A stretch of 64,000 nt of DNA from Microvirga flavescens (GTDB lineage: Bacteria; Pseudomonadota; Alphaproteobacteria; Rhizobiales; Beijerinckiaceae): NCBI RefSeq assembly GCF_003290125.1, contig NZ_QMKH01000004.1, positions 186,001 through 250,000 of the forward strand. The letters run 5' to 3'. The position numbers and the translations under genes were made by a program. Shown piece by piece: positions 10,866 to 19,948 of the stretch. The notes beneath the pieces were generated by a model. It made no database searches and was not told the origin of the DNA. It worked only from the letters and a program-made list of their open reading frames with translations. The number at the start of each line of letters is the position of its first letter. The stretch's first letter is position 1.

Positions 10866-12086
10866 TCAGCCCGCCCGCGAGAGCGGAACGACGTTGTGGA
10901 GGGTCTGGTCGGCGGTGTCGAAGAACTTGCGGATGTTGCGGGCTGCCTGACGGATGCGCTGCTCGTTCTCCACGAGGGCGATGCGGACATAGTCATCGCC
11001 ATACTCCCCGAAGCCGATACCCGGCGCGACGGCCACGTCGGCCTTCTCGACGAGTAATTTGGAGAATTCGAGGCTTCCGAGCGACCGGAACTTCTCAGGA
11101 ATTTGCACCCACGCGAACATCGAGGCCGACGGAGTGGGGATTTCCCAACCGGCGTTCGCGAAGGATTCGATCATCACATCCCGGCGACGCTTGTAGGTAG
11201 CGCGCATTTCCTTGATGCAGTCGTCCGGCCCGTTCAGGGCAGCAGTCGCGGCGACCTGAATCGGCGTGAACGCGCCGTAATCGAGATAGGACTTCACGCG
11301 GGCAAGAGCCGCCAGCAGACGCTCATTGCCGACAGCGAAACCGATGCGCCAGCCCGCCATCGAGAAGGTCTTCGACATGGAGGTGAACTCCACGGCGACA
11401 TCCATTGCGCCGGGAACTTGCAGGATCGACGGCGGCGGGTTGCGCTCGTCGAAATAGACCTCGGAATAGGCTAAGTCCGACAGGATGAAGATCTCATGCT
11501 TCTTCGCGAAGGCGACGAGATCGCGATAAAAATCGAGGGACGCTACATAAGCCGTCGGGTTCGACGGATAGCAGACCACGAGGGCGATGGGCTTCGGGAT
11601 CGAATGCGCGATGGCGCGTTCCGCCGCCGGAAAGAAATCCGGGGTCGGCTCGGCCGGGACGGAGCGGATGACGCCGCCCGCCATCAGGAAGCCGAAAGCG
11701 TGGATGGGATAGCTCGGGTTTGGCACCAGAACGACATCGCCCGGCGCGGTGATCGCCTGCGCCATGTTGGCGAAGCCTTCCTTCGAGCCGAGCGTGGTGA
11801 CGACCTGGGTATCCGGGTTCAGCTTCACGCCGAAACGGCGCTCGTAATATCCGGCCTGGGCGCGCCGCAGGCCCGCGATGCCCTTGGAGGCGGAATAGCG
11901 GTCCGTGCGCGGCTTGCCGACCGTCTCGATCAACTTGTCGATGACGTGCTGCGGCGCCTGCTGGTCCGGGTTGCCCATGCCAAGGTCGATGATGTCCGCG
12001 CCGTTGGCCCGGGCTGCTGCCTTGATCCGATTGACCTGCTCGAAGACGTAAGGAGGAAGACGCTTGATGCGGTGAAAATCGGACAT
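10866..12086 (-). CDS. Class I/II PLP aminotransferase, AlaC-like
   Basis: A 406-residue fold-type I aminotransferase. The N-terminus RIKRLPPYVFEQVN and the phrase DIIDLGMGNPDQ match the AlaC / LL-diaminopimelate-aminotransferase-like group found beside hom in Rhizobiales. The PLP lysine is K239 in SMSKTFSMAGWRIGF. The C-terminal YVRIALVENEQRIRQA carries the carboxylate-binding arginine. The ATG at 12086 is preferred over longer open frames because homologues begin near SDFHRIKRLP and AGGA lies 8 bp upstream. It probably makes alanine or glutamate-linked 2-oxo acids; the exact substrate is not decided by sequence. Confidence 0.88.
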   Translation of the reverse strand: MSDFHRIKRLPPYVFEQVNRIKAAARANGADIIDLGMGNPDQQAPQHVIDKLIETVGKPRTDRYSASKGIAGLRRAQAGYYERRFGVKLNPDTQVVTTLGSKEGFANMAQAITAPGDVVLVPNPSYPIHAFGFLMAGGVIRSVPAEPTPDFFPAAERAIAHSIPKPIALVVCYPSNPTAYVASLDFYRDLVAFAKKHEIFILSDLAYSEVYFDERNPPPSILQVPGAMDVAVEFTSMSKTFSMAGWRIGFAVGNERLLAALARVKSYLDYGAFTPIQVAATAALNGPDDCIKEMRATYKRRRDVMIESFANAGWEIPTPSASMFAWVQIPEKFRSLGSLEFSKLLVEKADVAVAPGIGFGEYGDDYVRIALVENEQRIRQAARNIRKFFDTADQTLHNVVPLSRAG

Positions 12087-12129
12087 GGGAGGTTCCTGGT
12101 TCAGGGCCCGGACAATACCGGGGAACACA

Positions 12130-12531
12130 TTAGGGGTTCGTTGACGGCGTGGTCTGAACTTTCTTTTTCGCATTGGCCGAGGCCGGGGTGAGCGCGGGAT
12201 CGGGAGGCGGCGTTCCACCGGCAGCCGCAGCGGCGGCTCCGGCGTTCGCATTCCTCGCACGCAGACTATCCATCTCCTGTTCGGCCTCCTTGACCTGCTC
12301 CGCGTTCTTCGCCGGGTTAGCTGGCCCGGCCGCGACCGTCCCGACCGGGATATAGTCCACTGTGCCCTTGCGCGACTGAACCACGAAGGTCTGCGGCTCG
12401 GCCGTCTTGGGGCCCAACCCGCTGGATCTCACGAATTCACCGGCCGTATTGCCGCCGCACCCGGCGAGAAACGCGCCGATGCCGCTCAAAATCGTCAACC
12501 GGGACACGGTAGCTACTACACAAGTCATCAT
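12130..12531 (-). CDS. Small predicted lipoprotein
   Basis: About 133 residues. A signal peptide with lipobox GAFLAGC places the lipidated cysteine near residue 25. The mature part is low-complexity, with TPPPDPALTP and an alanine run, and no recognised domain. The phrase TFVVQSRKGTVDYIPVG is the most structured stretch. The ATG at 12531 (or the next codon at 12528) is chosen because it starts a normal signal peptide. It lies 44 bp upstream of the aminotransferase on the same strand. Function unknown. Confidence 0.7.
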   Translation of the reverse strand: MMTCVVATVSRLTILSGIGAFLAGCGGNTAGEFVRSSGLGPKTAEPQTFVVQSRKGTVDYIPVGTVAAGPANPAKNAEQVKEAEQEMDSLRARNANAGAAAAAAGGTPPPDPALTPASANAKKKVQTTPSTNP

Positions 12532-12583
12532 AACATCCAAAAATGATGGCGAGGATCTGGCGTACATTGCTCTTCGATCGCTA

Positions 12584-12686
12584 GAGACTGATCGTGTCTC
12601 CTTGAAACACGATCAGTCTCCAGATTCCTTACTGCCGCATGATACGGGCGAACAACCGGTTTCCACTTGTTCTGATCATGCTCTAA
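12584..12686. repeat. Palindromic intergenic repeat-like element
   Basis: A perfect 14-bp inverted repeat (GAGACTGATCGTGT at 12584-12597 and its complement at 12607-12620, 9-base loop) is followed by a segment reading AACCGGTTTCCACTTGTTC and ending near ATCATGCTCT. The second part resembles dispersed intergenic repeats common in Rhizobiales genomes. It fills most of the space between the divergent lipoprotein and phaC genes. A copy count needs the whole genome. Confidence 0.55.
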
Positions 12687-12743
12687 AATGTGGGAAACAC
12701 GTTTCACGAGCAATGGCAACGGCTTCTGGAAGGATATGTCCTA

Positions 12744-14549
12744 ATGACTAAGCCGCTCGGTGAGAAGGACCAAGCTTCTGCGAGCCCCGATTTCGAGGCT
12801 CTTTCCCGCAATATCGCGCTCTTTATCGAGGAGGCGGGCAAGGCGACCGCAGCCTATCTGAAGCCAATTGAAGCAGGCCAGAAACATTCCGGCTTCGCGG
12901 AGGAGGCCTCCGAAGTCGTCAGAACCCTCGGACATATCGCCGAATCGTGGATGACCAATCCGCAGAAGAGCGTGGAAGCGCAGTCCCGCCTCGGCACGCA
13001 ATTCATGCAGCTCTGGACCTCGACCCTCCGGCGCGCGCAAGGCGAGGACGCCGACGACATCGCGCAGCCTGATCCGAAGGATGCCCGGTTCGCCGATCCG
13101 GAATGGTCGGACAATCCCGTCTTCGACTTTCTGAAACAAGCTTACCTGATTACCTCCCGCTGGGCGGAAAACATGGTGGACGACGCCGAAGGCATCGACG
13201 AGCAGACCCGGCGGAAGGCCCAGTTCTACGTCAAGCAGATCTCCGGGGCGCTCTCTCCCTCCAATTTCGTGCCGACCAATCCCGAGCTCATCCGCGAGAC
13301 GCTGCGGGAAGGCGGCGCGAACCTCGTGCGCGGCATGAGTATGCTGGCGGAGGACATCGAGGCCGGAGGCGGCGAATTGCGCATCCGCCAATCGGACCCG
13401 AGTGGCTTCAAGATCGGTGTCAACATCGCCACCACGCCCGGCAAGGTCGTTTTCCGCAACGACCTGATGGAGCTGATCCAATACGCGCCGACGACCGAGA
13501 AGGTGCTGAAGCGCCCTCTCCTGATCGTTCCGCCCTGGATCAACAAATATTACATCCTCGACCTGAACCCCGAGAAGAGCTTCATTCGCTGGGCGGTTTC
13601 GCAGGGGCTGACGGTCTTCTGCATCTCCTGGGTCAACCCCGACGAGCGCCACGCCGAGAAGAGCTTCGAGCATTACATGCACGAGGGCATCTTCGCCGCC
13701 CTGGACGCCATCGAACAGGCGACCGGCGAGAAGAAGGTGACCGCCCTCGGCTATTGCGTCGGCGGCACGCTCCTTTCGGCAACCCTCGCCTGCATGGCGG
13801 CGAAGAAGGACAAACGGATCGACAGCGCGACCCTGTTCACCGCGCAGGTGGATTTCACTTTCGCGGGCGACCTGAAGGTTTTCGTGGACGAAGGGCAGCT
13901 CAAGTCAGTCGAAGCGGTCATGAAACAGCGCGGCTATCTGGAGGGCTCGCGGATGGCGCACGCCTTCAACATGTTGCGCCCGAACGATCTGATCTGGCCC
14001 TATGTGGTGAATGTCTATCTCAAGGGGAACGCGCCCTTCCCCTTCGATCTGCTTTACTGGAATTCCGATTCCACCCGCATGCCCGCCGCGAACCACACCT
14101 TCTATCTTCGCAACTGCTACCTCGAGAACAAACTGGCGAAGGGCGAAATGGAGCTTGGCGGGGTGAAGCTCCAGCTCAAGAAGGTCAAGGTGCCGATCTT
14201 CAATCTGGCCACGAAAGAGGACCATATCGCCCCGGCGAAGTCCGTTTTCGTCGGTTCGCAAGCCTTCGGCGGTCCGGTGGAATTCGTCCTCGCGGGTTCG
14301 GGACACATCGCCGGTGTGGTCAACCCCGTCTCGAAGCAGAAATATCAGTATTGGACCGGGGGCGCTCCGGCGGGAGCGCTGGAAACATGGATCTCGCAGG
14401 CCACCGAGACGCCGGGAAGCTGGTGGCCGCACTGGATCGAGTGGATCAGGAACCAGGCTCCCCGTGAGGTCGCCGCGCGCATTCCCGGCTCGGGCAAGCT
14501 CCCTGCCCTCGATGAAGCGCCGGGAACCTACGTCCTCGCTCGCTCTTGA
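12744..14549 (+). CDS. phaC: Class I poly(3-hydroxyalkanoate) synthase PhaC
   Basis: A 601-residue polymerase of (R)-3-hydroxyacyl-CoA into PHA granules, of usual class I length. The N-terminal alpha domain is followed by an alpha/beta-hydrolase core. The nucleophile C338 sits in the lipase-like box GYCVGGT, the Asp in TKEDHIAP, and the His in GSGHIAGVVNP. WINKYYILDLNPEKS is a strong family signature. The ATG at 12744 is chosen over the GTG at 12690 because GGAAGGA lies about 9 bp upstream. No phaA, phaB or phasin gene is near, so it is monocistronic, closed by a strong terminator at 14604. Confidence 0.95.
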   Translation: MTKPLGEKDQASASPDFEALSRNIALFIEEAGKATAAYLKPIEAGQKHSGFAEEASEVVRTLGHIAESWMTNPQKSVEAQSRLGTQFMQLWTSTLRRAQGEDADDIAQPDPKDARFADPEWSDNPVFDFLKQAYLITSRWAENMVDDAEGIDEQTRRKAQFYVKQISGALSPSNFVPTNPELIRETLREGGANLVRGMSMLAEDIEAGGGELRIRQSDPSGFKIGVNIATTPGKVVFRNDLMELIQYAPTTEKVLKRPLLIVPPWINKYYILDLNPEKSFIRWAVSQGLTVFCISWVNPDERHAEKSFEHYMHEGIFAALDAIEQATGEKKVTALGYCVGGTLLSATLACMAAKKDKRIDSATLFTAQVDFTFAGDLKVFVDEGQLKSVEAVMKQRGYLEGSRMAHAFNMLRPNDLIWPYVVNVYLKGNAPFPFDLLYWNSDSTRMPAANHTFYLRNCYLENKLAKGEMELGGVKLQLKKVKVPIFNLATKEDHIAPAKSVFVGSQAFGGPVEFVLAGSGHIAGVVNPVSKQKYQYWTGGAPAGALETWISQATETPGSWWPHWIEWIRNQAPREVAARIPGSGKLPALDEAPGTYVLARS

Positions 14550-14603
14550 TCCGCCTCACATCACAAGCGGGCGCTTAAGTCCGTCAAAGCCCCCTAAAAA
14601 AGA

Positions 14604-14629
14604 AAAAGGCCGGCGGATGCCGGCCTTTT
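14604..14629. terminator. Bidirectional rho-independent terminator between phaC and the FadL-type gene
   Basis: A perfect 11-bp stem (AAAAGGCCGGC at 14604-14614 with 14619-14629) and a 4-base loop, A-tract on one side and T-tract on the other. It serves phaC and the convergent porin gene. Confidence 0.9.
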
Positions 14630-14650
14630 CAAAAGCTTTGCGTCCCGCAC

Positions 14651-15970
14651 TCAGTACTTGCGGACGACCGGAGCCGGGATGGTCTTAGCAGGATTGTCCC
14701 AGCGGTACTTCAGCGAAGCGGAGATGATGTCGACGCTGGAGTCCACGTCAGCCTTCAGCACTACGCCACGGGTCGGGAAAATGGGGTTTCCGGGCGCGAT
14801 GTTGATGTCGGTATCGCCCACCGAGAAGATGTGGGTGTAGCCCAGGTCGAACGAGAGGTTATCGCTCCAGTTATAGGTGCCGCCGAGCGACAGCCAGATG
14901 CGGTCGGAGTCGGGCAGGCGCGGGTTGCGCGTGTTGGTTTCGATGGGGGAGATTTCGTAACCGACACCGGCGCGGACGGCCCAGGACGGGTTGAAGCGAT
15001 ATTCACCACCCGCCGAGAAGAACCAGCCGTCGTCATAGGCCAGCGGCAGATACGGAGCGGCGGAGAGAAGCGTTCCGGTGAGGCCGTTAGTGACGCGCGG
15101 GAAGCCGAGGCGGCTCCAGTTCGTCCACTCAGCGGTGGCATTCAGGGTGAAAGCGTCTGTGACCTTCTGCGAGATGCCGACCGAGACGGACTCGGGCAGA
15201 ACGAGATTAGCCTTGATCGGAATACCGAAATGCTCGAACTGTCCGTCGAGCTTCTGCTCGATTCCTGACCGGAAGCCGATACCGATGGTCGTGCCCGCGA
15301 AGGGCGTCAGCGTCGCGCCAAGGGAGTAACCGAAACCCCAGCTGTCGCCGTCAAGACCGGCGCTCGCGGCAAGCGGCGACGGCGAGGTCAGTGTCGGACC
15401 CGTGGCCGAGAAATAGCGCACATGGAAATACTGGGCGCGGACGCCGGCACCAATCGACAGCCAGTCGTTGACCTTGTAGCCGATGGTCGGCATCGCCTCG
15501 AACGACACCACCTGCGTTGTGCGGGCATAGAGCTGGCCCGCCCAGATCGGGTTCGGCTTCGTGGTGAGGCCGAAGGGTGCGCCGGTATAGAGGCCAAACC
15601 AGAGGCTGTCGTTGATCTGGAAGTTGGCATAGGTGGCAGGCAGGAAGGCGTCCTGTCCGATGTCACCAGAGCCGCCGAGACGGGCCAGTCCGTTCGGGAC
15701 CGTGTAGGTCGGCGTGATGTCGGAGCGCGGAATGATGGCGCTTCCATGAGCCTCGAACTGCCAGCCCGGCGCCATCGTGATGGTGGCCGGATTCCAGTAC
15801 ATGGACGACACGCCTGCGGCACCGGCGGCGACGCCAGCAAAGGCCTCGCCCGCGCCAACGGCGCTTTGCTCACGAAGAGCGAACGCGCCGGCAAGGGCAC
15901 TGCCCTGTGCTGCAACAAGGGCCGCCAGAGAAACAGCGGCCAAAGTCAGCGAACGATTGAAGCGGCTCAT
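14651..15970 (-). CDS. OmpP1/FadL-family outer-membrane transport protein
   Basis: A 439-residue outer-membrane beta-barrel. A signal peptide ends near QGSALAGA (about residue 28). The mature N-terminus AFALREQSAVGAGEAFAGVAAG is the FadL-type plug or hatch, including the SSMYWNPAT motif typical of the family. Alternating aromatic beta strands run to a C-terminal strand ending in WDNPAKTIPAPVVRKY. FadL proteins take up long-chain fatty acids and other hydrophobic compounds. It is convergent with phaC, a sensible neighbour because fatty acids can feed PHA synthesis, but substrate identity is inference. Confidence 0.9.
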   Translation of the reverse strand: MSRFNRSLTLAAVSLAALVAAQGSALAGAFALREQSAVGAGEAFAGVAAGAAGVSSMYWNPATITMAPGWQFEAHGSAIIPRSDITPTYTVPNGLARLGGSGDIGQDAFLPATYANFQINDSLWFGLYTGAPFGLTTKPNPIWAGQLYARTTQVVSFEAMPTIGYKVNDWLSIGAGVRAQYFHVRYFSATGPTLTSPSPLAASAGLDGDSWGFGYSLGATLTPFAGTTIGIGFRSGIEQKLDGQFEHFGIPIKANLVLPESVSVGISQKVTDAFTLNATAEWTNWSRLGFPRVTNGLTGTLLSAAPYLPLAYDDGWFFSAGGEYRFNPSWAVRAGVGYEISPIETNTRNPRLPDSDRIWLSLGGTYNWSDNLSFDLGYTHIFSVGDTDINIAPGNPIFPTRGVVLKADVDSSVDIISASLKYRWDNPAKTIPAPVVRKY

Positions 15971-16328
15971 GATGATTTTCCTGCCCTTCTGGGTGATTAT
16001 GATTCTCGCGGAACAATCCGCATTGAAGGGCAGTCTGCCGTTGCTTCAATTTCGCCGCAATTGGGCCGGTGCATTTTTCACAGCCTCCTCAGCAACCTAC
16101 AAATACCGCAACGTAAACTTCGATTTACTTAATTTGAGCTCAAGCTAAACGGTATAAACGCCAGAAGCGGAAATAGTTCACACCTAAACCAAGGTAGTTC
16201 CGTGCAGGATGTGAGATCTTGAGCGCGGGTACAAAAATGGCCCGCAGAAACATTTCGCGAGCCACAGTGACAGTTTCGCAACAACCTGACGGTGAAACCG
16301 CGCGGCGAGATGTTCCGTTAGGGTACAA
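15971..16328. other. Intergenic region between argC and the FadL-type gene
   Basis: About 358 bp with no convincing gene. Short open frames lack ribosome sites and coding character. The half nearer the porin gene must hold its promoter. The stretch at about 16100-16180 is relatively AT-rich. I see no strong terminator hairpin after argC. Confidence 0.4.
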
Positions 16329-17297
16329 CTAGCCCAATCCGAGCATCAACCGGATGTTCTGGACCGCCGCGCCCGAAGCTCCCTTGCCGAGATTGTCGAG
16401 GCGAGCGACCAGCACCACATGGCGGTACTTCTCGTTGTTGAAGACGCGAAGCTCGAGACGGTCCGTATCGTTCAAGGCTTCTGGCTCGAGACGCTCGGCG
16501 CGCTTGTCATCGACTGTGGTGGGGACGACGCTCACCAGACCGCCCTCTCCGTAATGCTTGATGAGCGTGGCTTCCATATCACGGGCCGTGGGTCTGCCGG
16601 GCAACAGGTCGAGGTGCAGCGGAACGCTGACCAGCATGCCCTGGCGGAAATTGCCGACGGACGGAATGAAGATCGGGCGCAGAGTCAGGCCGGTGTTCTT
16701 CTGCAGTTCCGGCACATGCTTGTGCTCGAAGCCGAGGCCATAGAGCTCGAAGGCGGGTGCGGTACCGGCCTCATAGGCGTCAATCATCGAGCGCCCGCCG
16801 CCGCTGTAGCCGCTGACCGCATTCACGCTGATCGGGTAATCGGTCGGAATGAGCCCCGCATCCACGAGCGGGCGGATGAGCGCTATGGCCCCTGTCGGAT
16901 AGCAGCCGGGATTGGAGACCCGGTCGGCCATGACGATGGCCTGCCGCTGCACGGGGGAAAGCTCTGCGAAGCCGTAGACCCAGCCGGGGCTGACCCGGTG
17001 TGCGGTGCTGGCATCCAGAATGCGCGGCTTGCGGCCGGGAAGTGCATCGACAAGCGCCACGGTCTCCCGCGCGGCATCGTCGTGAAGGCACAGGACAACT
17101 AGATCGACTTCGCCGAGGATTTCACGTTTCGCTTGAGGATCCTTGCGCAACTCATGAGCAATGCTGCGAATTTCAATCCCCGGCACCTCCTTGAGACGCT
17201 CGCGGATTCCCAAGCCGGTGGTGCCGGCCTCCCCGTCGATGAAGACCGTCTTGAGCGCCTGGGATTGCGGCGCGGCGCCTTGCAGGGAGGTGGTCAT
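16329..17297 (-). CDS. argC: N-acetyl-gamma-glutamyl-phosphate reductase (short type)
   Basis: A 322-residue NADPH-dependent reductase for the third step of arginine biosynthesis. Signatures are the N-terminal Rossmann segment [25 protein letters not shown], and the catalytic C132 in [17 protein letters not shown], followed by [14 protein letters not shown]. Its length matches the shorter (type 2) family. It follows rplM-rpsI on the same strand, but a terminator at 17412 separates it, so it probably has its own promoter in 17298-17410. Confidence 0.95.
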   Translation of the reverse strand: MTTSLQGAAPQSQALKTVFIDGEAGTTGLGIRERLKEVPGIEIRSIAHELRKDPQAKREILGEVDLVVLCLHDDAARETVALVDALPGRKPRILDASTAHRVSPGWVYGFAELSPVQRQAIVMADRVSNPGCYPTGAIALIRPLVDAGLIPTDYPISVNAVSGYSGGGRSMIDAYEAGTAPAFELYGLGFEHKHVPELQKNTGLTLRPIFIPSVGNFRQGMLVSVPLHLDLLPGRPTARDMEATLIKHYGEGGLVSVVPTTVDDKRAERLEPEALNDTDRLELRVFNNEKYRHVVLVARLDNLGKGASGAAVQNIRLMLGLG

Positions 17298-17411
17298 GAT
17301 GCGGAATCCGAAAGAGGAGCCAGTGTGGTGGATATTTCAACCTTGCAGCGGCTTGTCCAGCCCTCGTCAAGGCAATGGGCATTCGCCTTGCTTGCATAAC
17401 GCCCGCGCAAA

Positions 17412-17440
17412 GAAAAAGGGGCGGCCCGTAAGCCGCCCCT
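17412..17440 (-). terminator. Rho-independent terminator of rplM-rpsI
   Basis: A perfect 9-bp stem (17417-17425 with 17432-17440) and 6-base loop, with a T-tract (TTTTTCTTT) on the minus strand, just after the rpsI stop. Confidence 0.9.
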
Positions 17441-17463
17441 CGAATTCCCGGTAGGGATAGCGC

Positions 17464-17940
17464 TTAGCGCTTCGAGAACTGGAAGCTGCGGCGGGCCTTG
17501 GCCTTACCGTACTTCTTACGCTCGACCACACGCGAGTCGCGGGTGAGGAAGCCTTCCTTCTTGAGCGGCGAGCGCAGCTCGGGCTCATAGTAGGTGAGAG
17601 CCTTGGCGAGGCCGTGGCGCACCGCGCCGGCCTGACCGGAAAGGCCGCCGCCATTCACGTTCACGACGATGTCGTACTGATCCATGCGGTTGGCGATCTG
17701 CAGCGGCTGCTTGAGCAGCATGCGCAGAACCGGACGCGCGAAATAGACCTCGACCGGACGGTCGTTGATCACGATCTTGCCCGAGCCGGGCTTGATCCAC
17801 ACGCGGGCAACCGCGTCCTTGCGCTTGCCGGTGGCATAAGCACGGCCGAGCGAGTCGAGCTTCTGGACGTGCTTCGGAGCTTCCGGAGCAGCGGCCTGGG
17901 CGTTCTGGCCGAGATCGGCGAGAGACTGAAGAGTCGCCAT
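17464..17940 (-). CDS. rpsI: 30S ribosomal protein S9
   Basis: A 158-residue S9 with an N-terminal extension of about 30 residues before the conserved core, common in alphaproteobacteria. The core starts at [23 protein letters not shown] and ends in the canonical tail [16 protein letters not shown], which reaches toward the ribosomal P site. It begins 2 bp after the rplM stop, so the two are translationally linked as in most bacteria. A terminator follows at 17412. Confidence 0.98.
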   Translation of the reverse strand: MATLQSLADLGQNAQAAAPEAPKHVQKLDSLGRAYATGKRKDAVARVWIKPGSGKIVINDRPVEVYFARPVLRMLLKQPLQIANRMDQYDIVVNVNGGGLSGQAGAVRHGLAKALTYYEPELRSPLKKEGFLTRDSRVVERKKYGKAKARRSFQFSKR

Positions 17941-17942
17941 AA

Positions 17943-18407
17943 TTAGCCCCTCACGTTCTTAGCATTGAGAGCGCCGACGTTCAGCACTTCCGGCTGCTGC
18001 GCGGTGTGCGGATGCTCGGTGCCCTTATAGACACGAAGATTGCTCAGGATCTGGCGGAAGAGCGGGCCGCGCGGGAGCATGCGCTCCACAGCCTTCTCGA
18101 CCACACGCTCAGGGAAGCGGCCGTCGAGAATGAACTTCGCGGTACGCTCCTTGATGCCGCCCGGATACCCGGTGTGGTGATAGTACACCTTCTGGTCGCG
18201 CTTGCGGCCGGTGAAGACCACCTTGTCAGCATTGATAACGATGACGTTGTCGCCGCAATCGACGTGGGGGGTGTAATTGGCCTTGTGCTTGCCGCGCAAG
18301 CGCATGGCGACCACCGAAGCGAGACGGCCAACAACGAGGCCTTCCGCATCGATCACAACCCACTTCTTTTCGACTTCGGCGGGCTTCAGCGAAGTAGTCG
18401 TCTGCAT
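17943..18407 (-). CDS. rplM: 50S ribosomal protein L13
   Basis: A 154-residue L13. Signatures are [41 protein letters not shown] and the central [18 protein letters not shown], followed by [11 protein letters not shown]. Length is normal. It is the first gene of rplM-rpsI. Its promoter must lie in 18408-18685, the interval shared with the divergent glutathione S-transferase gene. Confidence 0.98.
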   Translation of the reverse strand: MQTTTSLKPAEVEKKWVVIDAEGLVVGRLASVVAMRLRGKHKANYTPHVDCGDNVIVINADKVVFTGRKRDQKVYYHHTGYPGGIKERTAKFILDGRFPERVVEKAVERMLPRGPLFRQILSNLRVYKGTEHPHTAQQPEVLNVGALNAKNVRG

Positions 18408-18561
18408 CGCTCTAAGATCCCGTTGGGGCTCGAAAGTCCCGGTTGAAAACGAAGAACCGCCGCGGAATGCGGCGGAGATGGGCGGTGATTAGTGAGTTTA
18501 CGGGCACAAGTCAACATGAAATCACCTGCCGATTGGGCCGCGAAACCCTTATAAATTAAGG

Positions 18562-18625
18562 GACAGAAATGATGCGGTATCTTGATACCATGATTGCGGT
18601 ATTTTAATACCATCATCTTTCTGTC
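18562..18625. promoter_or_regulatory. Tandem dyad operator-like block upstream of the glutathione S-transferase gene
   Basis: Two near-identical 21-bp units start at 18574 (GCGGTATCTTGATACC...) and 18596 (GCGGTATTTTAATACC...), 22 bp apart, about two helical turns on the same DNA face. Each is a GGTATNNNNATACC dyad. An outer inverted repeat, GACAGAAA (18562-18569) and TTTCTGTC (18618-18625), encloses both. It lies 60-125 bp before the GST start and about 155 bp before rplM. This looks like a two-dimer repressor site. The regulator is not in the window. Confidence 0.65.
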
Positions 18626-18685
18626 TCTCGTTGCGGCGCATCTCAGGGCCGCATAACGTTCCTGCTGCCAGGAGAGGAAACAAAC

Positions 18686-19315
18686 ATGAGCGACGAACTC
18701 GTCTTCTACACCCATCCGATGTCGCGCGGGCGCATCGCCCGCTGGATGCTCGAGGAGCTTGGGCACCCTTATCGCACGGAACTTCTGGATTTCGGGACGA
18801 CGATGAAGGACCCGGCCTATCTCGCGGTGAACCCGATGGGCAAGGTTCCGGCGATACGGCATGGCGATACTGTGGTGACGGAGGCGGCAGCAATCTGCGC
18901 TTATCTCGCGGACGCCTTCCCCAATGCCGGTCTGGCACCGGCGCACGGAAGCGCAAGACGCGGCCCTTATTATCGCTGGATGTTCTTCGCGGCAGGCCCT
19001 GTCGAGGCAGCCCTGAGCAACAAGGCGTTCGGCTTCGAGGTTCCCGCCGAACGGAGTGGAATGATCGGATACGGCAGCGTCGAGCAAACCGTCGACGCAT
19101 TGGAATACGCGGTATCCCAGTCAGAATACATCGCGGGCGACAGCTTCACGGCGGCGGATGTCTATGTCGGCTCTCAGATCGGTTGGGGCATGATGTTCGG
19201 CACGCTCGAAAAGCGCCCAGCCTTCGAGACCTACTGGAAACGCATCGCCTCCCGCCCGGCGGCTATCCGCGCGCGGGAGATCGACGATGCGCTGGTTCCG
19301 CCGAAAGGGGCCTGA
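18686..19315 (+). CDS. Glutathione S-transferase
   Basis: A 209-residue cytosolic GST. The thioredoxin-like N-terminal domain (about residues 1-80) shows VFYTHPMSRGRIARWMLEE with a Ser/Arg active-site region and NPMGKVPAI with the cis-proline glutathione-binding motif, then TEAAAICAYLAD. The helical C-terminal domain ends near residue 205. The electrophilic substrate is unknown. It is transcribed divergently from rplM. The tandem dyad block just upstream suggests inducible control. A dispersed repeat follows the stop. Confidence 0.93.
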   Translation: MSDELVFYTHPMSRGRIARWMLEELGHPYRTELLDFGTTMKDPAYLAVNPMGKVPAIRHGDTVVTEAAAICAYLADAFPNAGLAPAHGSARRGPYYRWMFFAAGPVEAALSNKAFGFEVPAERSGMIGYGSVEQTVDALEYAVSQSEYIAGDSFTAADVYVGSQIGWGMMFGTLEKRPAFETYWKRIASRPAAIRAREIDDALVPPKGA

Positions 19316-19337
19316 TCCTCTCAGATAAATCCCGAAG

Positions 19338-19443
19338 CCTCACCCTGAGGAGGCCGTCAGGCCGTCTCGAAGGGCGAGGCGTCTCCAGCGGACACCGGAA
19401 CATCCTTCGAGACGCAGGCTAAAAGCCTGCCCTCAGGATGAGG
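19338..19443. repeat. Dispersed palindromic intergenic repeat
   Basis: The outer arms CCTCACCCTGAGG (19338-19350) and CCTCAGGATGAGG (19431-19443) enclose CGTCTCGAAGG / CCTTCGAGACG and an inner GCAGGCT/AGCCTGC stem. The whole can fold as a long cruciform-like hairpin. The CCTCA...CTGAGG with GTCTCGAAGG layout matches repeats widely scattered in Rhizobiales genomes. It separates the GST gene from the convergent thioesterase gene and may end both transcripts. Confidence 0.7.
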
Positions 19444-19464
19444 TCTGTACTTTCAAACTGGCTG

Positions 19465-19899
19465 TTAGCGCCGGTCCGGAATCGAATACGTCCCTGTGGC
19501 GTGGCAGACGACTTCCGCCTCGCCCTGCGAATAAAGCGACACCTCCCCGACCGCGAGCCGCTTGCCGAGTTTGAGCAGGCGGACATCGGCGATCAACGGG
19601 GCGAGTTTCGGCTTTCGCAGGAAGTTGAAGTTGAGGCTCGTCGTTACCGCGAGGCCCACGGGACCGATCTGGGCGAGGATCGCCGCATAGAGCGCGACGT
19701 CGGCCAGGGTCATCATCGCAGGCCCGGAGATCGTCTCACCGGGGCGCAGATGACGCTCGTGGGCATCGAGCCTCATGCGCGCGGACATCGGCCCCACCTC
19801 TTCCACATGAAAGCTACGCCCATCATGGTGAAGCTGCGGGAACTCCCGGTCGAGAAAGTCCTCGACTTCCTGGCGGGTCATGACGGGGGCGTGGGCCAT
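19465..19899 (-). CDS. PaaI-type hotdog thioesterase
   Basis: A 144-residue single hotdog domain. GETISGPAMMTLADVALYAAI carries the conserved helix and the acidic residue used by PaaI-like acyl-CoA thioesterases. AVTTSLNFNFLRKP is the typical dimer strand. The acyl-CoA substrate is unknown. It is divergent from the CoA-binding protein gene with a 49-bp gap, so their promoters overlap. Confidence 0.88.
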   Translation of the reverse strand: MAHAPVMTRQEVEDFLDREFPQLHHDGRSFHVEEVGPMSARMRLDAHERHLRPGETISGPAMMTLADVALYAAILAQIGPVGLAVTTSLNFNFLRKPKLAPLIADVRLLKLGKRLAVGEVSLYSQGEAEVVCHATGTYSIPDRR

Positions 19900-19948
19900 C
19901 TACGCTCGCTTTGTTGAAATGCGCGGCCTTCTTTCATAGGTTCGTTCC

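Noticed and set aside
16140..16328. Short open frame between argC and the FadL-type gene
   Set aside because: 62 codons, no ribosome site, no recognisable pattern; treated as non-coding.
19338..19443. Possible small RNA from the long palindrome
   Set aside because: The layout matches dispersed intergenic repeats and there is no promoter visible for an independent RNA; kept as a repeat only.
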